Below, piece by piece: positions 25,568 through 34,106 of a DNA stretch of 64,000 nucleotides (its first letter is position 1; every line of letters starts with the position of its first letter). The notes under the pieces are model-generated. The model ran no database searches. It had not been told where the DNA came from and saw only the letters and a list, made by a program, of their open reading frames with translations. The stretch is from contig NZ_JRKO01000006.1 of NCBI RefSeq assembly GCF_000763885.1, positions 1 through 64,000 on the forward strand, written 5' to 3'. Position numbers and translations under genes: made by a program. This DNA comes from Paracoccus versutus (GTDB lineage Bacteria > Pseudomonadota > Alphaproteobacteria > Rhodobacterales > Rhodobacteraceae).

Positions 25568-26662
25568 CTAGGCCATGGCATCCAGGAAGGCGTCGTTCTC
25601 GTCCGGGGTGGCGATGGTGACGCGGGCCCAGTCCAGGAAGGGCGGCTCTTGCCAGCCCTTGACCAGCACGCCCCGACGCCGCAGCGCCTCGGCGAAATCC
25701 GCGGCCGGGCCGGGGGTGCGGAAGAACAGGAAGTTGGCTTGGCTCGGGACCACCGCATGGCCCGCGGCGGTCAGCGCGGCCGACAGTCGCGCGCGCTCGG
25801 ATCGGGCTAGCGCGACGGTGCGGGCCAGATGCGCCTGGTCCTGCAGGGCCGCCAGCGCGGCGGCGCCGGCGAAGGCGTTCACGGCGAAGGGGTTGCGAGT
25901 CTTGCGCAGGGCCCGCGTCAGCGCGGTCGACGAGCAGAGCCCATAGCCGACTCGCGCGCCAGCCAAGCCATAAGCCTTGGAAAAGGTGCGCAGCGAGATC
26001 CAGTCGAGCCCCGCCGCGCGCATGATGGCGCAAGGGTCGAAGGCCAGCGCGGGGTCGAGATATTCGCGATACGCCTCGTCGAAGACCACTAGCGTGCCCT
26101 GCGGCACCGCCTCCATCAGCGCGCTGAACTCTTCGAGCGACACCGCCGGACCGGCCGGATTCGAGGGCGAGGAGAAGATCAGCACCCGCGCCGGCCGGCG
26201 CAGCGCTTCGACCAGGCCCGGCAGGGGAAAGGTCCAGTCTTCGGCAAAGTGAACCTTCTCGACGCTGGCGCCGAAGGCCTGGGCGCCGAACTCGTGCAGG
26301 CCGAAGCTGGGACAGATCGTCACCACCCGGTCGCCAGGGCGCAGCACGGCGCGATAGATCGCGCCGATCAGGTCCTCGGAGCCGTTGCCGACGATCACCG
26401 CCTCGGGGTCGATGCCAGTCGCGGCGCCGATGGCCTCGCGCAGGGCCAGATCGGCCGCGTCGGGATAGCGCCAGATCCCGGCGGCACAGTCGCGCATCGC
26501 GGCGATGGCGGCGGGGGCGGGACCCAGCGGGTTTTCGTTGCTGTCGAGCTTGGCCCGCGCCTCGACGCCATAGACTGCGCGAAAGCGGTCCAGCGCCAGG
26601 CCGGCGTTGTAATCCGCCAGCGCGGCGATTTCCGGGCGGATCAGGGACGTGTCCTGCGACAT
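25568..26662 (-). CDS. Histidinol-phosphate-aminotransferase-like PLP enzyme
   Basis: 364 residues, fold type I class I/II aminotransferase of the HisC-like group. RAKLDSNENPLGPAP is the HisC N-terminal signature, VFDEAYREYLDP holds the PLP-contacting Asp-x-x-Tyr and ISLRTFSKAYGLAGARVGYG the Schiff-base Lys. A biosynthetic HisC role is unlikely because no his genes are nearby; instead it is last in an operon with an FAD-linked oxidase and a peptide-type binding protein. It probably removes an amino group from the imported compound or a derivative. The start is 9 bp after the upstream stop. Confidence 0.85.
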   Translation of the reverse strand: MSQDTSLIRPEIAALADYNAGLALDRFRAVYGVEARAKLDSNENPLGPAPAAIAAMRDCAAGIWRYPDAADLALREAIGAATGIDPEAVIVGNGSEDLIGAIYRAVLRPGDRVVTICPSFGLHEFGAQAFGASVEKVHFAEDWTFPLPGLVEALRRPARVLIFSSPSNPAGPAVSLEEFSALMEAVPQGTLVVFDEAYREYLDPALAFDPCAIMRAAGLDWISLRTFSKAYGLAGARVGYGLCSSTALTRALRKTRNPFAVNAFAGAAALAALQDQAHLARTVALARSERARLSAALTAAGHAVVPSQANFLFFRTPGPAADFAEALRRRGVLVKGWQEPPFLDWARVTIATPDENDAFLDAMA

Positions 26663-26671
26663 GGCTTGCCT

Positions 26672-28063
26672 CTATAAATCGAAAATCTTGCCGGGGTTCA
26701 TGATGCCCCGCGGGTCGACGGCCCGTTTCAGCCGCCGCATCAGTTCCAGCGCCGGGCCGTGCTCGGCGGCCATGTAGTCCTTTTTCCCCAGGCCCACGCC
26801 ATGCTCGCCGGTGGCGGTGCCCTCCATCGCCAGCGCGAGTTCCACCAGGCGGGCGCTGATGCGCGCCAGCTCGGCCGGGTCGCTTGCGTCGAACAGCAGC
26901 ACCAGGTGGAAATTGCCGTCGCCGACATGGCCGACCAGCGGCGCGACCAGCCCGGTCCCGGCGATCTCGGCCTTGATGGCGGCGATGCATTCGGGCAGGC
27001 GCGACAGCGGCACGCAGACATCGGTGGAAAGTCCGGTGACGCCCGGCCGAAGCGCCCGCGTCGCATAAAGCGCGTCATGGCGGATGCGCCACAGCTTCGC
27101 GGCGTCCTCGGGCGTCTGCGCCAGCTCGATGCGCGAGGCGCCCGCGCCCTCGGCCAGGTCGCGAAACAGCGCGACGTCATGCGCGACGGCGGGGTCCGAG
27201 CCGGTGATCTCGACCCAGAGCGTCGGGCTTTCGGGCAGGTCGGTGCCGGAGTAGGCGTTGATCGCGCGCATCTGCAACTCGTCCGCCAGCTCGATGCGGC
27301 TCACGCCCAGGCCGAATTGCAGCGCCTCGACCACGCAGCCGGTGGCGGCGTTCAGCTCGGCAAAGCTGCACAGCAGCGATTGCGCGGCGGCGGGGATGCC
27401 GAACAGCCGCAGCGTCAACTCGGTGATGACGCCCAGCGTGCCCTCGGCCCCGACGAACAGATGCGTCAGGTCGTAGCCCGAGGCGGACTTGCGCGCCCGC
27501 CCGCCGGTGCGGATCACCTGGCCGTCGGGCAGCACCACGGCCAGCCCCAGCACCAGCTCGCGCATCGAGCCGTAGCGCACCGTCGTCGTGCCCGAGGCGC
27601 GGGTTGAGGCCATGCCGCCCAGTGTCGCATGGGCGCCCAGGTCGACCGGAAAGAACAACCCGCAATCGCGCAGTTCCTCGTTCAGGCGCTGGCGGGTGGT
27701 GCCGCATTGCACGATGCAATCCATGTCCTCGGCATGGACCGCCAGCACCCGGTCCATGCCGGACAGGTCCAGCGTGATGCCGCCTTGTGGGGCCAGCACC
27801 TGCCCCTCGATCGAAGAACCCGCGCCGAAGGGGATGACGGGCGCGCCGTGCCGATGGCAGATCGCCAGCGCCTGCGAGACCTCGGCGGTGTCATGCAGCA
27901 GCAGCACGGCGTCCGGCGGTGCGGCGGGCAGCCAGCTTTCCGCCGCGCCGTAATGCGCCCGCGCCGCGGCCGAGGTCAGCAGCCGCTCGCCGAAGATCGG
28001 GCCGAGTTCGGCCAGCGCGGCCTTGACCGCGCCGACCGGGGTTTCGTGGGCGTCAAGGCTCAT
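26672..28063 (-). CDS. FAD-linked oxidase, D-lactate/glycolate dehydrogenase-like (GlcD type)
   Basis: 463 residues. The PCMH-type FAD domain shows PVIPFGAGSSIEGQVLAPQG then GITLDLSGMDRVLAV and GGMASTRASGTTTVRYGSM; the C-terminus has VGHVGDGNFHLVLLF (metal/substrate His region) and GEHGVGLGKKDYM with RRAVDP-like KRAVDPRGIMNPGKIF. Family members oxidise 2-hydroxy acids to 2-oxo acids. The ATG overlaps the stop of the binding-protein gene (ATGA), so expression is coupled. A 2-hydroxy-acid oxidase beside an aminotransferase suggests 2-oxo/2-amino acid interconversion in the same pathway. Confidence 0.85.
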   Translation of the reverse strand: MSLDAHETPVGAVKAALAELGPIFGERLLTSAAARAHYGAAESWLPAAPPDAVLLLHDTAEVSQALAICHRHGAPVIPFGAGSSIEGQVLAPQGGITLDLSGMDRVLAVHAEDMDCIVQCGTTRQRLNEELRDCGLFFPVDLGAHATLGGMASTRASGTTTVRYGSMRELVLGLAVVLPDGQVIRTGGRARKSASGYDLTHLFVGAEGTLGVITELTLRLFGIPAAAQSLLCSFAELNAATGCVVEALQFGLGVSRIELADELQMRAINAYSGTDLPESPTLWVEITGSDPAVAHDVALFRDLAEGAGASRIELAQTPEDAAKLWRIRHDALYATRALRPGVTGLSTDVCVPLSRLPECIAAIKAEIAGTGLVAPLVGHVGDGNFHLVLLFDASDPAELARISARLVELALAMEGTATGEHGVGLGKKDYMAAEHGPALELMRRLKRAVDPRGIMNPGKIFDL

Positions 28064-29616
28064 TCCGTGAACCACCAGCGTTCGGAGGCGCGGGCGCCGT
28101 CCAGCTCCCAGTCGTTGCCCAGCTCGGCATGGGCCACCTTGTTCGAGGTGGCGTCCAGGAAATCGGCCCAGAGCGGCGCGATCATGCCGCCATCCTCGGC
28201 GATCAGCGACTGGCATTCCCAGTAGAGCTGTCGGCGCTTGGCCTCGTCCTTTTCGCCACGCGCGGCCAGCAGCGCCTTGTTGAAGGCCTCGTTGTCCCAG
28301 CCGGTCTCGTTCCAGCTGCCGATGCTTTCGCGGGAATAGGCCAGCGTCAGCATCACGTCCTCGTTCACGCGGCCCGACCACTTGGTGGCGAACATCGGCC
28401 GCTTGCCCCAGATGTTGGACCAATAGCCGTCGTCCGGCTCGCGCTTGACGTCGATGGTGATGCCGGCGCGGGAGGCCTGCTCGGCATAAAGCTGAGCCAT
28501 GTTGGTCGCGCCGGTAAAGGGCGCCTCGGCCACGTGCAGCGGCACGGTCAGGCCCGAGACACCGGCCTTGTCCAGCAGCGCCCTGGCCTTGTCGGGGTCG
28601 TAGGCATGCTGCGGCAACTGCGGGTCGAAATCGGGATAGGCCTCCGAGATCGGCTGGTCGTTGGCGATCGAGCCATAGCCCGACAGGATCTTATCCAGCA
28701 TCTCCTGCCGGTCGATGGAGAGCTTCAGCGCCATGCGGACATTCGGGTCGGCGAACAGCGGATCCTTGCAATTCATGCTGAAGGCATAGTGCTGCTTGCC
28801 CTTGGTCTGCAGCAGCTTCACGCCGGGCATGGCGCTGAGCAGCATGGCCGTCGCCGTATCCGCCGCGCCCATGGCGTCGATCTGCCCGGTCTGCAGGGCG
28901 GTGGTGCGGGCGTTCACATCGGCGATGGCATGGATCTCGACCGCGTCGAAATGGGCGCGGCCTTCCTTCCAGTAGTTGGGGAAGCGCTTCACGAGGCTGC
29001 GCACGCCCGGCTCGAAATTCTCCAGCACATAGCCGCCGGTGCCGATGCCCTTGCCGAAATCCTTGTCCCCGGCCGGCACGATCAGCAGGTTGACGAGCGC
29101 CATCAGTGCCGGGAAGCCGGAATTCGGCCCGTTCAGGCTGATGCGCACCTCGTCCGGGGCAGTCGCCGCGATGTCGGTGATCGTTTCCAGCAGCGACTTG
29201 ACCTCGGACACCGTGTCCGGGCCGCGATGCAGGTTCAGCGAATAGACCACGTCGTCGGCGGTCATGGTCTTGGCATTGTGGAACTCGACGCCCTGGCGCA
29301 GCTTGAAGGTCCATTCGGTCAGCTCGGCATTCGAGCCCCATTCGGTGGCCAGCTCGGGGATCAGCTTGCCGCCGAGGCCGACCTCGATCAGGCAGTTGCG
29401 CAGCTGGTATTGCAGCTGCATCATGAAGCGCGTCTCGTTCAGCTGCGGGTCCAGCGTGTCGGCGCTGTCGAAATCGGCCACGGCGACGCGGAAGGTGCCG
29501 CCCTTGCGCGGCGCATCCTGCGCCAGCACGGGCAGGGGCCGCAGGCCCAGCGTGGCCGCCGCGGAAAGCGCCCCTGCACCCAGCAGCACGGAACGCCTGG
29601 TAAACAAACTCGCCAT
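28060..29616 (-). CDS. ABC transporter substrate-binding protein, peptide/opine type (SBP_bac_5)
   Basis: 518 residues. The N-terminus FTRRSVLLGAGALSAAATLG looks like a twin-arginine signal ending at VLAQDA. The mature part has TLDPQLNETRFMMQLQYQLR, LTEWTFKLRQGVEFHNAKTM and TADDVVYSL, diagnostic of DppA/OppA-type periplasmic binding proteins. The matching permeases and ATPase are not adjacent but lie on the other side of the Rieske operon (33-37.5 kb). It is the first gene of a three-gene minus-strand operon. Ligand not predictable from sequence. Confidence 0.88.
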   Translation of the reverse strand: MASLFTRRSVLLGAGALSAAATLGLRPLPVLAQDAPRKGGTFRVAVADFDSADTLDPQLNETRFMMQLQYQLRNCLIEVGLGGKLIPELATEWGSNAELTEWTFKLRQGVEFHNAKTMTADDVVYSLNLHRGPDTVSEVKSLLETITDIAATAPDEVRISLNGPNSGFPALMALVNLLIVPAGDKDFGKGIGTGGYVLENFEPGVRSLVKRFPNYWKEGRAHFDAVEIHAIADVNARTTALQTGQIDAMGAADTATAMLLSAMPGVKLLQTKGKQHYAFSMNCKDPLFADPNVRMALKLSIDRQEMLDKILSGYGSIANDQPISEAYPDFDPQLPQHAYDPDKARALLDKAGVSGLTVPLHVAEAPFTGATNMAQLYAEQASRAGITIDVKREPDDGYWSNIWGKRPMFATKWSGRVNEDVMLTLAYSRESIGSWNETGWDNEAFNKALLAARGEKDEAKRRQLYWECQSLIAEDGGMIAPLWADFLDATSNKVAHAELGNDWELDGARASERWWFTE

Positions 29617-29685
29617 CGGATCTTTCTCCCTGATCTCCTCCCGCCTGCCGGCCGTGCCTGGTCGTTGACGGGAACCTGTTTTTAT

Positions 29686-29768
29686 GACTGACCTAAACGC
29701 TAGACTCGGGCCCCATGTCGGACAAATCAGTTTGCGTGGTGCGCGCGACAGTTCAGCTAAACTATCGA
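29686..29768. promoter_or_regulatory. Divergent promoter region of the binding-protein operon and lysR with shared motifs
   Basis: Three motifs are seen: GACTGACCTAAACGCTAG (29686-29703), the palindrome TGTCGGACA (29716-29724) and GTTCAGCTAAACTATCGA (29751-29768). TGTCGGACA occurs again upstream of the permease operon and gntR; TCAGCTAA occurs again there, and CCAGCTAAAC upstream of the Rieske operon. TGTC-n-GACA fits GntR-type operators, and the TAAAC-type motif may be the LysR site. Assignments inferred. Confidence 0.5.
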
Positions 29769-29789
29769 ATCCAGCCAGGACCTTTCGCC

Positions 29790-30722
29790 ATGAACCCGAC
29801 GCTGCCGCCGTTGCGTGCCTTGCAGGCCTTCGAATGCTTTGGCCGGCTGGGATCGGTCAATGCCGCGGCGCGGGCGCTGGGGGTGACGCCGGGCGCGATC
29901 AGCCAGCAATTGCGGCTGCTTGAAGAGCATGTGGGCGTGGTTCTGCTGGTCAAGGACGGGCGGCGGGCGACGCTGACACCGGCCGCGCGGGCCTATCACG
30001 AGCTGATATCGCAGGGCTTCGGACGGCTGATGCTGGCGCAGGACTATATCCTCGCGCACAAGCAAAGCGAGGAGCTGACCATCTCGGGTTTCCCGACGCT
30101 GATGCAGAAATGGTTGAATCCCCGCCTGCCCGAATTCCAGGCGACTGCCCAGGACCTGGCCATCCGCGTGATCTCGACCCATCAGGAACCCGATCCGCAT
30201 ATGCTGGAGCAGACCTTCCGCCTGACCTACGGCGAGGCGGCGCGGCGCTATCTGCACAGCCGCGCCCTGTTCACCGACTGCTGCTTTCCGGCCTGTTCGC
30301 CCGAATTCCTGCAACGCCATCCCGAGGCGCTGGATCCCGCCGTCCTGGCCCGCCTGCCGCTGATCGGCATCGACTGGGGCGGCGGCTACACGACCGAGCC
30401 GCATTGGCGCGACTGGTTCGAATCGCAGGGCCTTGGCGAGCTGCCGCCGATCCGCCCCGTCGCCGTCCATTCCATGTCCAGCCTGGCGCTGGAGGCGGCG
30501 ATCGCCGGGCAGGGCGCGGTTCTGGCCCAGGGCTCCTTCGCCGCCGAGGACATCCGCGCCGGCCGGCTGGTCCGGCTGTCCGAGGCCAGCCTGCACATGC
30601 CCGACCCCTATTTCGTCTGCTGGGGCCCGACGACGCTGGACCGCCCCGTGGCGCGGGATTTCCTGAACTGGCTGATGCGCGCCACCAAGCCGCTGCGCAG
30701 CCGGACGGTTCAGTCCAGCTAA
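29790..30722 (+). CDS. LysR-type transcriptional regulator (GcvA-like)
   Basis: 310 residues. PLRALQAFECFGRLGSVNAA then ARALGVTPGAISQQLRLLEE is the GcvA-type HTH (residues about 7-45); the C-terminal effector domain includes PLIGIDWGGGYTTEPHWRDW and SSLALEAAIAGQGAVLAQGS typical of this subgroup. It is transcribed away from the binding-protein operon and towards the Rieske operon that starts 81 bp downstream. It probably activates both in response to the pathway substrate. The ATG at 29790 fits the family; an upstream in-frame ATG adds 25 unlike residues. Confidence 0.9.
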   Translation: MNPTLPPLRALQAFECFGRLGSVNAAARALGVTPGAISQQLRLLEEHVGVVLLVKDGRRATLTPAARAYHELISQGFGRLMLAQDYILAHKQSEELTISGFPTLMQKWLNPRLPEFQATAQDLAIRVISTHQEPDPHMLEQTFRLTYGEAARRYLHSRALFTDCCFPACSPEFLQRHPEALDPAVLARLPLIGIDWGGGYTTEPHWRDWFESQGLGELPPIRPVAVHSMSSLALEAAIAGQGAVLAQGSFAAEDIRAGRLVRLSEASLHMPDPYFVCWGPTTLDRPVARDFLNWLMRATKPLRSRTVQSS

Positions 30723-30780
30723 ACGATCTGGCTGCGCTTCTGCGCTGAACGCTTCGGCATTCGCCTATACATTTGCCGAA
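30712..30780 (+). promoter_or_regulatory. Promoter region of the Rieske oxygenase operon: LysR-motif copy and inverted repeat
   Basis: AGTCCAGCTAAACGATCTG at 30712-30730 repeats the motif upstream of lysR (CAGCTAAAC-n-ATC) and overlaps the end of lysR. Downstream, TTCGGCA (30753-30759) and TGCCGAA (30774-30780) form an inverted repeat with a 14-bp spacer. Both lie within 95 bp of the oxygenase start and are plausible regulator sites. Confidence 0.45.
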
Positions 30781-30803
30781 ACGCAGCCACATAAGGTGCA
30801 GCC

Positions 30804-31844
30804 ATGTTCCTCAAGAACGCCTGGTATGTCGCGGCCTGGAGCCATGAGATCACCGACAGCCTTCAGCAGATCCTCGTCCTGGGCGAAAAGATCTGCATCT
30901 TCCGCAACAGCCAGGGCGAGGTGATCGCGCTCGAGGATGCCTGCCCGCATCGCAAGCTGCCGCTGTCCAAGGGCCGCATCAAGGGCGACAATGTCGAATG
31001 CGGCTATCACGGGCTGACCTTCGACTGCGCCGGGCAATGCGTCTGGGCGCCGGGCGGCGGGCGCATCCCCTCGGCCGCCAAGGTGCGGCCCTATCCGGTG
31101 CATGAGAAATACGGCCTCGTGTGGATCTGGATGGGCAACGCCGCCATTGCCGATGCGGACGAGATCATCGACATTCCGAATTTCGACAGCCCGGACTGGG
31201 GCATCAACTGCGGCGCCGCGATGGAGCTGCGCTGCAACTATCTGTTGATGTGCGACAACCTGCTGGATCCGACCCATGTCGCCTGGGTCCATGAAAGCAG
31301 CTTTGCCCAGGACGCGACGCGCGACACGCCGCTGAAGGTCACGCGGACCGAAAACGGCGTCATCGTCCACCGCTGGATGATGGATGTCGAGCCGGCGCCC
31401 TTCTACAAGAAGATCGTCGAGTTCGACGGCAATTGCGACCGGCTGCAGCATTACGAGGTGCGCTATCCCGCCCACGCCCTGATCCGCGCCGTCTTCACCC
31501 CGGCGGGGACCGGCGGGCCGGACGGCACGCTGCACGAAAAGACCTTCGTCATGGACAGCTACAACTTCATGACGCCGACGACCGAGACCGAGACCCGCTA
31601 TTACTGGTTCCAGCTGCGCAACATCCGCCCGCATGACGAGGAACTGTCGAAGATGATGTCCGAGGACGTGCGCCACGCCTTCGAGGAAGACCGCGCCGTG
31701 CTGAACGAGGTGCAGATCGGCATGGCCAGCAAGACCTCGCCGCATATCGACCTGTCCATCGACGCCGGCCAGCTGCGCTTCCGCCGCCAGCTCGAGGCGA
31801 TGATCGCCGAAGAGCGCATGGTCGACGAGAAGATGAGGGCCTGA
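30804..31844 (+). CDS. Rieske non-haem iron oxygenase, VanA (vanillate O-demethylase)-like
   Basis: 346 residues. The Rieske cluster is bound by Cys47-His49 (DACPHRKLPLSKG) and Cys66-His69 (VECGYHGLTFD). The mononuclear iron site is in CDNLLDPTHVAWVHESSF (Asp and two His). MFLKNAWYVAAWSHEI is the standard VanA-group N-terminus. Family members demethylate aryl ethers or hydroxylate aromatic and N-methyl compounds, with electrons from a VanB-type reductase, here the next gene 3 bp downstream. Because of the aminotransferase, deacylase and peptide-type transporter around it, an amino- or acylamino-compound is a more likely substrate than vanillate itself. Confidence 0.88.
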   Translation: MFLKNAWYVAAWSHEITDSLQQILVLGEKICIFRNSQGEVIALEDACPHRKLPLSKGRIKGDNVECGYHGLTFDCAGQCVWAPGGGRIPSAAKVRPYPVHEKYGLVWIWMGNAAIADADEIIDIPNFDSPDWGINCGAAMELRCNYLLMCDNLLDPTHVAWVHESSFAQDATRDTPLKVTRTENGVIVHRWMMDVEPAPFYKKIVEFDGNCDRLQHYEVRYPAHALIRAVFTPAGTGGPDGTLHEKTFVMDSYNFMTPTTETETRYYWFQLRNIRPHDEELSKMMSEDVRHAFEEDRAVLNEVQIGMASKTSPHIDLSIDAGQLRFRRQLEAMIAEERMVDEKMRA

Positions 31845-31847
31845 TCC

Positions 31848-33029
31848 ATGGCCGATCCGTTCCGCCGCTTCCGCCTGGCCCGCAAGGTGTCGGAAAGCGC
31901 CTGCATCACCTCATTCCACCTGGTGCCCGAGGATGGCGGCCCGCTGTGGGACATGCGGCCGGGCCAATACCTGACGCTGCGGATCCCGGCGCCCTCGGGG
32001 CCGGTGCTGCGGACCTATTCGCTGTCGGCGCTGCCCGAGGGGCGGGACCATCACCGCATCAGCGTCAAGCGCGAGCCGCAGGGGCTGGGCTCGCGCTGGC
32101 TGCACGACCAGCTGGCCGAGGGCGAGGTGATCGAGATCGCCCCGCCGCGCGGCGGCTTCGTGCTGGACGAGGCCAGCACCCGGCCGGTGCTGCTGCTGGC
32201 GGGCGGCGTCGGTCTGACGCCGCTGCTGGCGATGCTGCACCGGCTGGCGACGGGGGCGCGGCGGGCGTTCTTCGTGCAGGCGGCCGAGAACGGCGAGGTG
32301 CACGCGCTGCGGGACGAAGTGGCGGCGCTGGCCGCGGGCTCGGGCGGGCGGATCATCGCGCGCACGGTCTACCGCGCCCCGACCGAGGCCGACCGCGCCG
32401 CGCGCCGCTTCGATGCCGAGGGCGTGGTGGACCGCACCCTCCTGCAATCCCTGCTGCCGCTGGACGATTACGAGGTCTATCTCTGCGGCCCGACACCCTT
32501 CATGGTGGCGATGTGGAAGCTGCTGACGGGCTTGGGCATCGCCCCCGCCCGCATCGCATACGAGTTCTTCGGCAAGGGCGGCTCGCTGGCCGCGCTGGCG
32601 GCCGGGCCGGGGCCGGCATCCGCACCCGTGCATGGCAACCGCATCCCGGCGCGGGCGCCCAAGTCCCTGGCCAAGCTGGAATTCCTGACCGATCCCGATG
32701 CGCTTGGCCTGCCCGATGCGCTGCCCGGCACGGTGGCCGAGGCGGCAGCCAAACAGGCAGAACCGACCGAATCCGGCGCCGAGGTGGTCTTTGCCCGCTC
32801 GGGCCTGACCCTGCCCTGGAACGGCGCCAGCCGCACCATCCTGGAGCTGGCCGAGGCCGCGGGACTGGAGCCCGAGTTCAGCTGCCGCGAGGGAATCTGC
32901 AACACCTGCCGCTGCGCCATCCGCGAGGGCGCGGTGGAATATGTCACCGATCCGCTGGACCCGCCGGGGCCGGGGCAGGCGCTGATCTGCTGCTCGCGCC
33001 CGGCGGGGCGGGTGGTGCTGGACCTGTAG
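31848..33029 (+). CDS. VanB-type oxygenase reductase (FMN/NAD/[2Fe-2S])
   Basis: 393 residues. The N-terminal flavin domain has LRTYSLSALPEG (R-x-Y-S/T motif), then the NAD domain LLLAGGVGLTPLLAMLH and YLCGPTPFMVAM, and a C-terminal plant-type ferredoxin domain with CREGICNTC and LICCSRPAG. A linker of about 70 residues (about 255-320) between NAD and ferredoxin domains makes it longer than the about 315 residues of classical VanB. It supplies electrons from NADH to the preceding oxygenase. A strong bidirectional terminator follows at once. Confidence 0.9.
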   Translation: MADPFRRFRLARKVSESACITSFHLVPEDGGPLWDMRPGQYLTLRIPAPSGPVLRTYSLSALPEGRDHHRISVKREPQGLGSRWLHDQLAEGEVIEIAPPRGGFVLDEASTRPVLLLAGGVGLTPLLAMLHRLATGARRAFFVQAAENGEVHALRDEVAALAAGSGGRIIARTVYRAPTEADRAARRFDAEGVVDRTLLQSLLPLDDYEVYLCGPTPFMVAMWKLLTGLGIAPARIAYEFFGKGGSLAALAAGPGPASAPVHGNRIPARAPKSLAKLEFLTDPDALGLPDALPGTVAEAAAKQAEPTESGAEVVFARSGLTLPWNGASRTILELAEAAGLEPEFSCREGICNTCRCAIREGAVEYVTDPLDPPGPGQALICCSRPAGRVVLDL

Positions 33030-33059
33030 GAAAGGGGGCGGTGTATCCGCCCCCTTTCC
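33029..33059. terminator. Bidirectional terminator hairpin
   Basis: GGAAAGGGGGCGG and CCGCCCCCTTTCC are perfect 13-bp complements with a 5-base loop, located between two convergent genes (the reductase and the deacylase). Confidence 0.85.
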
Positions 33060-33062
33060 GTT

Positions 33063-34106
33063 TCAGCCGATGCGGCGGTCCAGCGCCTCGGGCGCGATCT
33101 CGGGGCCGATGACGAACAGGTGGTCGCCGTGGCCGACCAGCCCGTTGCGGCGGCGGATCAGCACCCGACCCGCGACCGGCGCCGTCAGCACCTGCGGCGC
33201 CTGCGTGATGTCGAAGAGGTCGTAGAGTTTCGCGACCGGCTGCCCCTCGGCCACCTCGTCGCCCAGTTCGACCAGCGGCTCGGCCAGGGCGTGGCGCATG
33301 GCGGTGACTTGGCGGCTGCCCGCGCCCAGGTCGACGAAGCGGGTCTGGCAGCCCGGGCCCGTGGCCAGCCGCTTCGTCGCCTCGGGCGCCACGATCCCTT
33401 CATGCGCCAGCAGGTTCAGGATGCCGTTCCAGCCATGGCCCAGCGACTGGGGCGAGACCTGCGCCATGCCGCCCAGTTCGCAGGAGATCATGGCGCAACC
33501 TGCCGCCAGCGCGGCGCTGTCCAGGTCGCCCCCGGTGCTGCCCAGGCCCACGACCATGGTCCAGGGCAGGCCGAAGGCGCGGGCCAGCGCCGCCCCGCGC
33601 CGGTCCTGGGCCGGATCGCCGGTCAGCGTCAGATAGGCGGCGTCGAGGTAATTCGTCGTGCCGCCGCCGGAATGCAGGTCGATCACCAGCCCGGCGCGCG
33701 GCAGCAGGTGGCGGTTCAGGAACCCCGCCAGCGCCCGCGTCGGCCCCTGTCCCGTCGCGCCGGGAAACACCCGGTTCATGTTGCCCCCATCCAGCGGCGA
33801 GACCCGCGTCCGCGCCATCACCGCCGGCATGTTCAGCGCCGGCACCAGGATCAGCCGGCCGGCGACATCCTGCGGCTCCAGCGCCTCGAACAGCCGGCGG
33901 GTGATCAGCTGCCCCTCGTATTCGTCGCCGTGATTGCCGCCGACCACCAGCGCCGTCGGCCCCTCGCCGCCGGCAATGACGCCGATGGGGCTGCGGATCA
34001 CGCCGAAGTCATGGCGGTTGTCGGAATGGCTCAGGTCGATCCATCCCGAGGCCTTGCCCGGGGCGTCGAGATCGATTTCGCAGGTGACGGTGTCGTAGCG
34101 GTTCAT
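33063..34106 (-). CDS. Succinylglutamate desuccinylase/aspartoacylase-family deacylase (DoeB-like)
   Basis: 347 residues of the M14-like zinc hydrolase family. LVVGGNHGDEYEGQLI supplies the His-x-x-Glu zinc ligands and VIDLHSGGGTTNY the second His. SPLDGGNMNRVFPG and SCELGGMAQVSPQSL are further family boxes. The closest named relatives, such as N-acetyl-diaminobutyrate deacetylase DoeB of ectoine breakdown, remove acyl groups from amino acids. Its ATG overlaps the stop of the ABC ATPase gene, so import and deacylation are coupled. This suggests that the imported compound, or an intermediate, is an N-acyl amino acid or a related amide. Confidence 0.85.
   Translation of the reverse strand: MNRYDTVTCEIDLDAPGKASGWIDLSHSDNRHDFGVIRSPIGVIAGGEGPTALVVGGNHGDEYEGQLITRRLFEALEPQDVAGRLILVPALNMPAVMARTRVSPLDGGNMNRVFPGATGQGPTRALAGFLNRHLLPRAGLVIDLHSGGGTTNYLDAAYLTLTGDPAQDRRGAALARAFGLPWTMVVGLGSTGGDLDSAALAAGCAMISCELGGMAQVSPQSLGHGWNGILNLLAHEGIVAPEATKRLATGPGCQTRFVDLGAGSRQVTAMRHALAEPLVELGDEVAEGQPVAKLYDLFDITQAPQVLTAPVAGRVLIRRRNGLVGHGDHLFVIGPEIAPEALDRRIG

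Noticed and set aside
25568-26662. Assignment of the PLP enzyme as the biosynthetic histidinol-phosphate aminotransferase HisC
   Set aside because: The sequence is HisC-like, but the gene sits in a catabolic operon without any his gene, so the symbol was not given.
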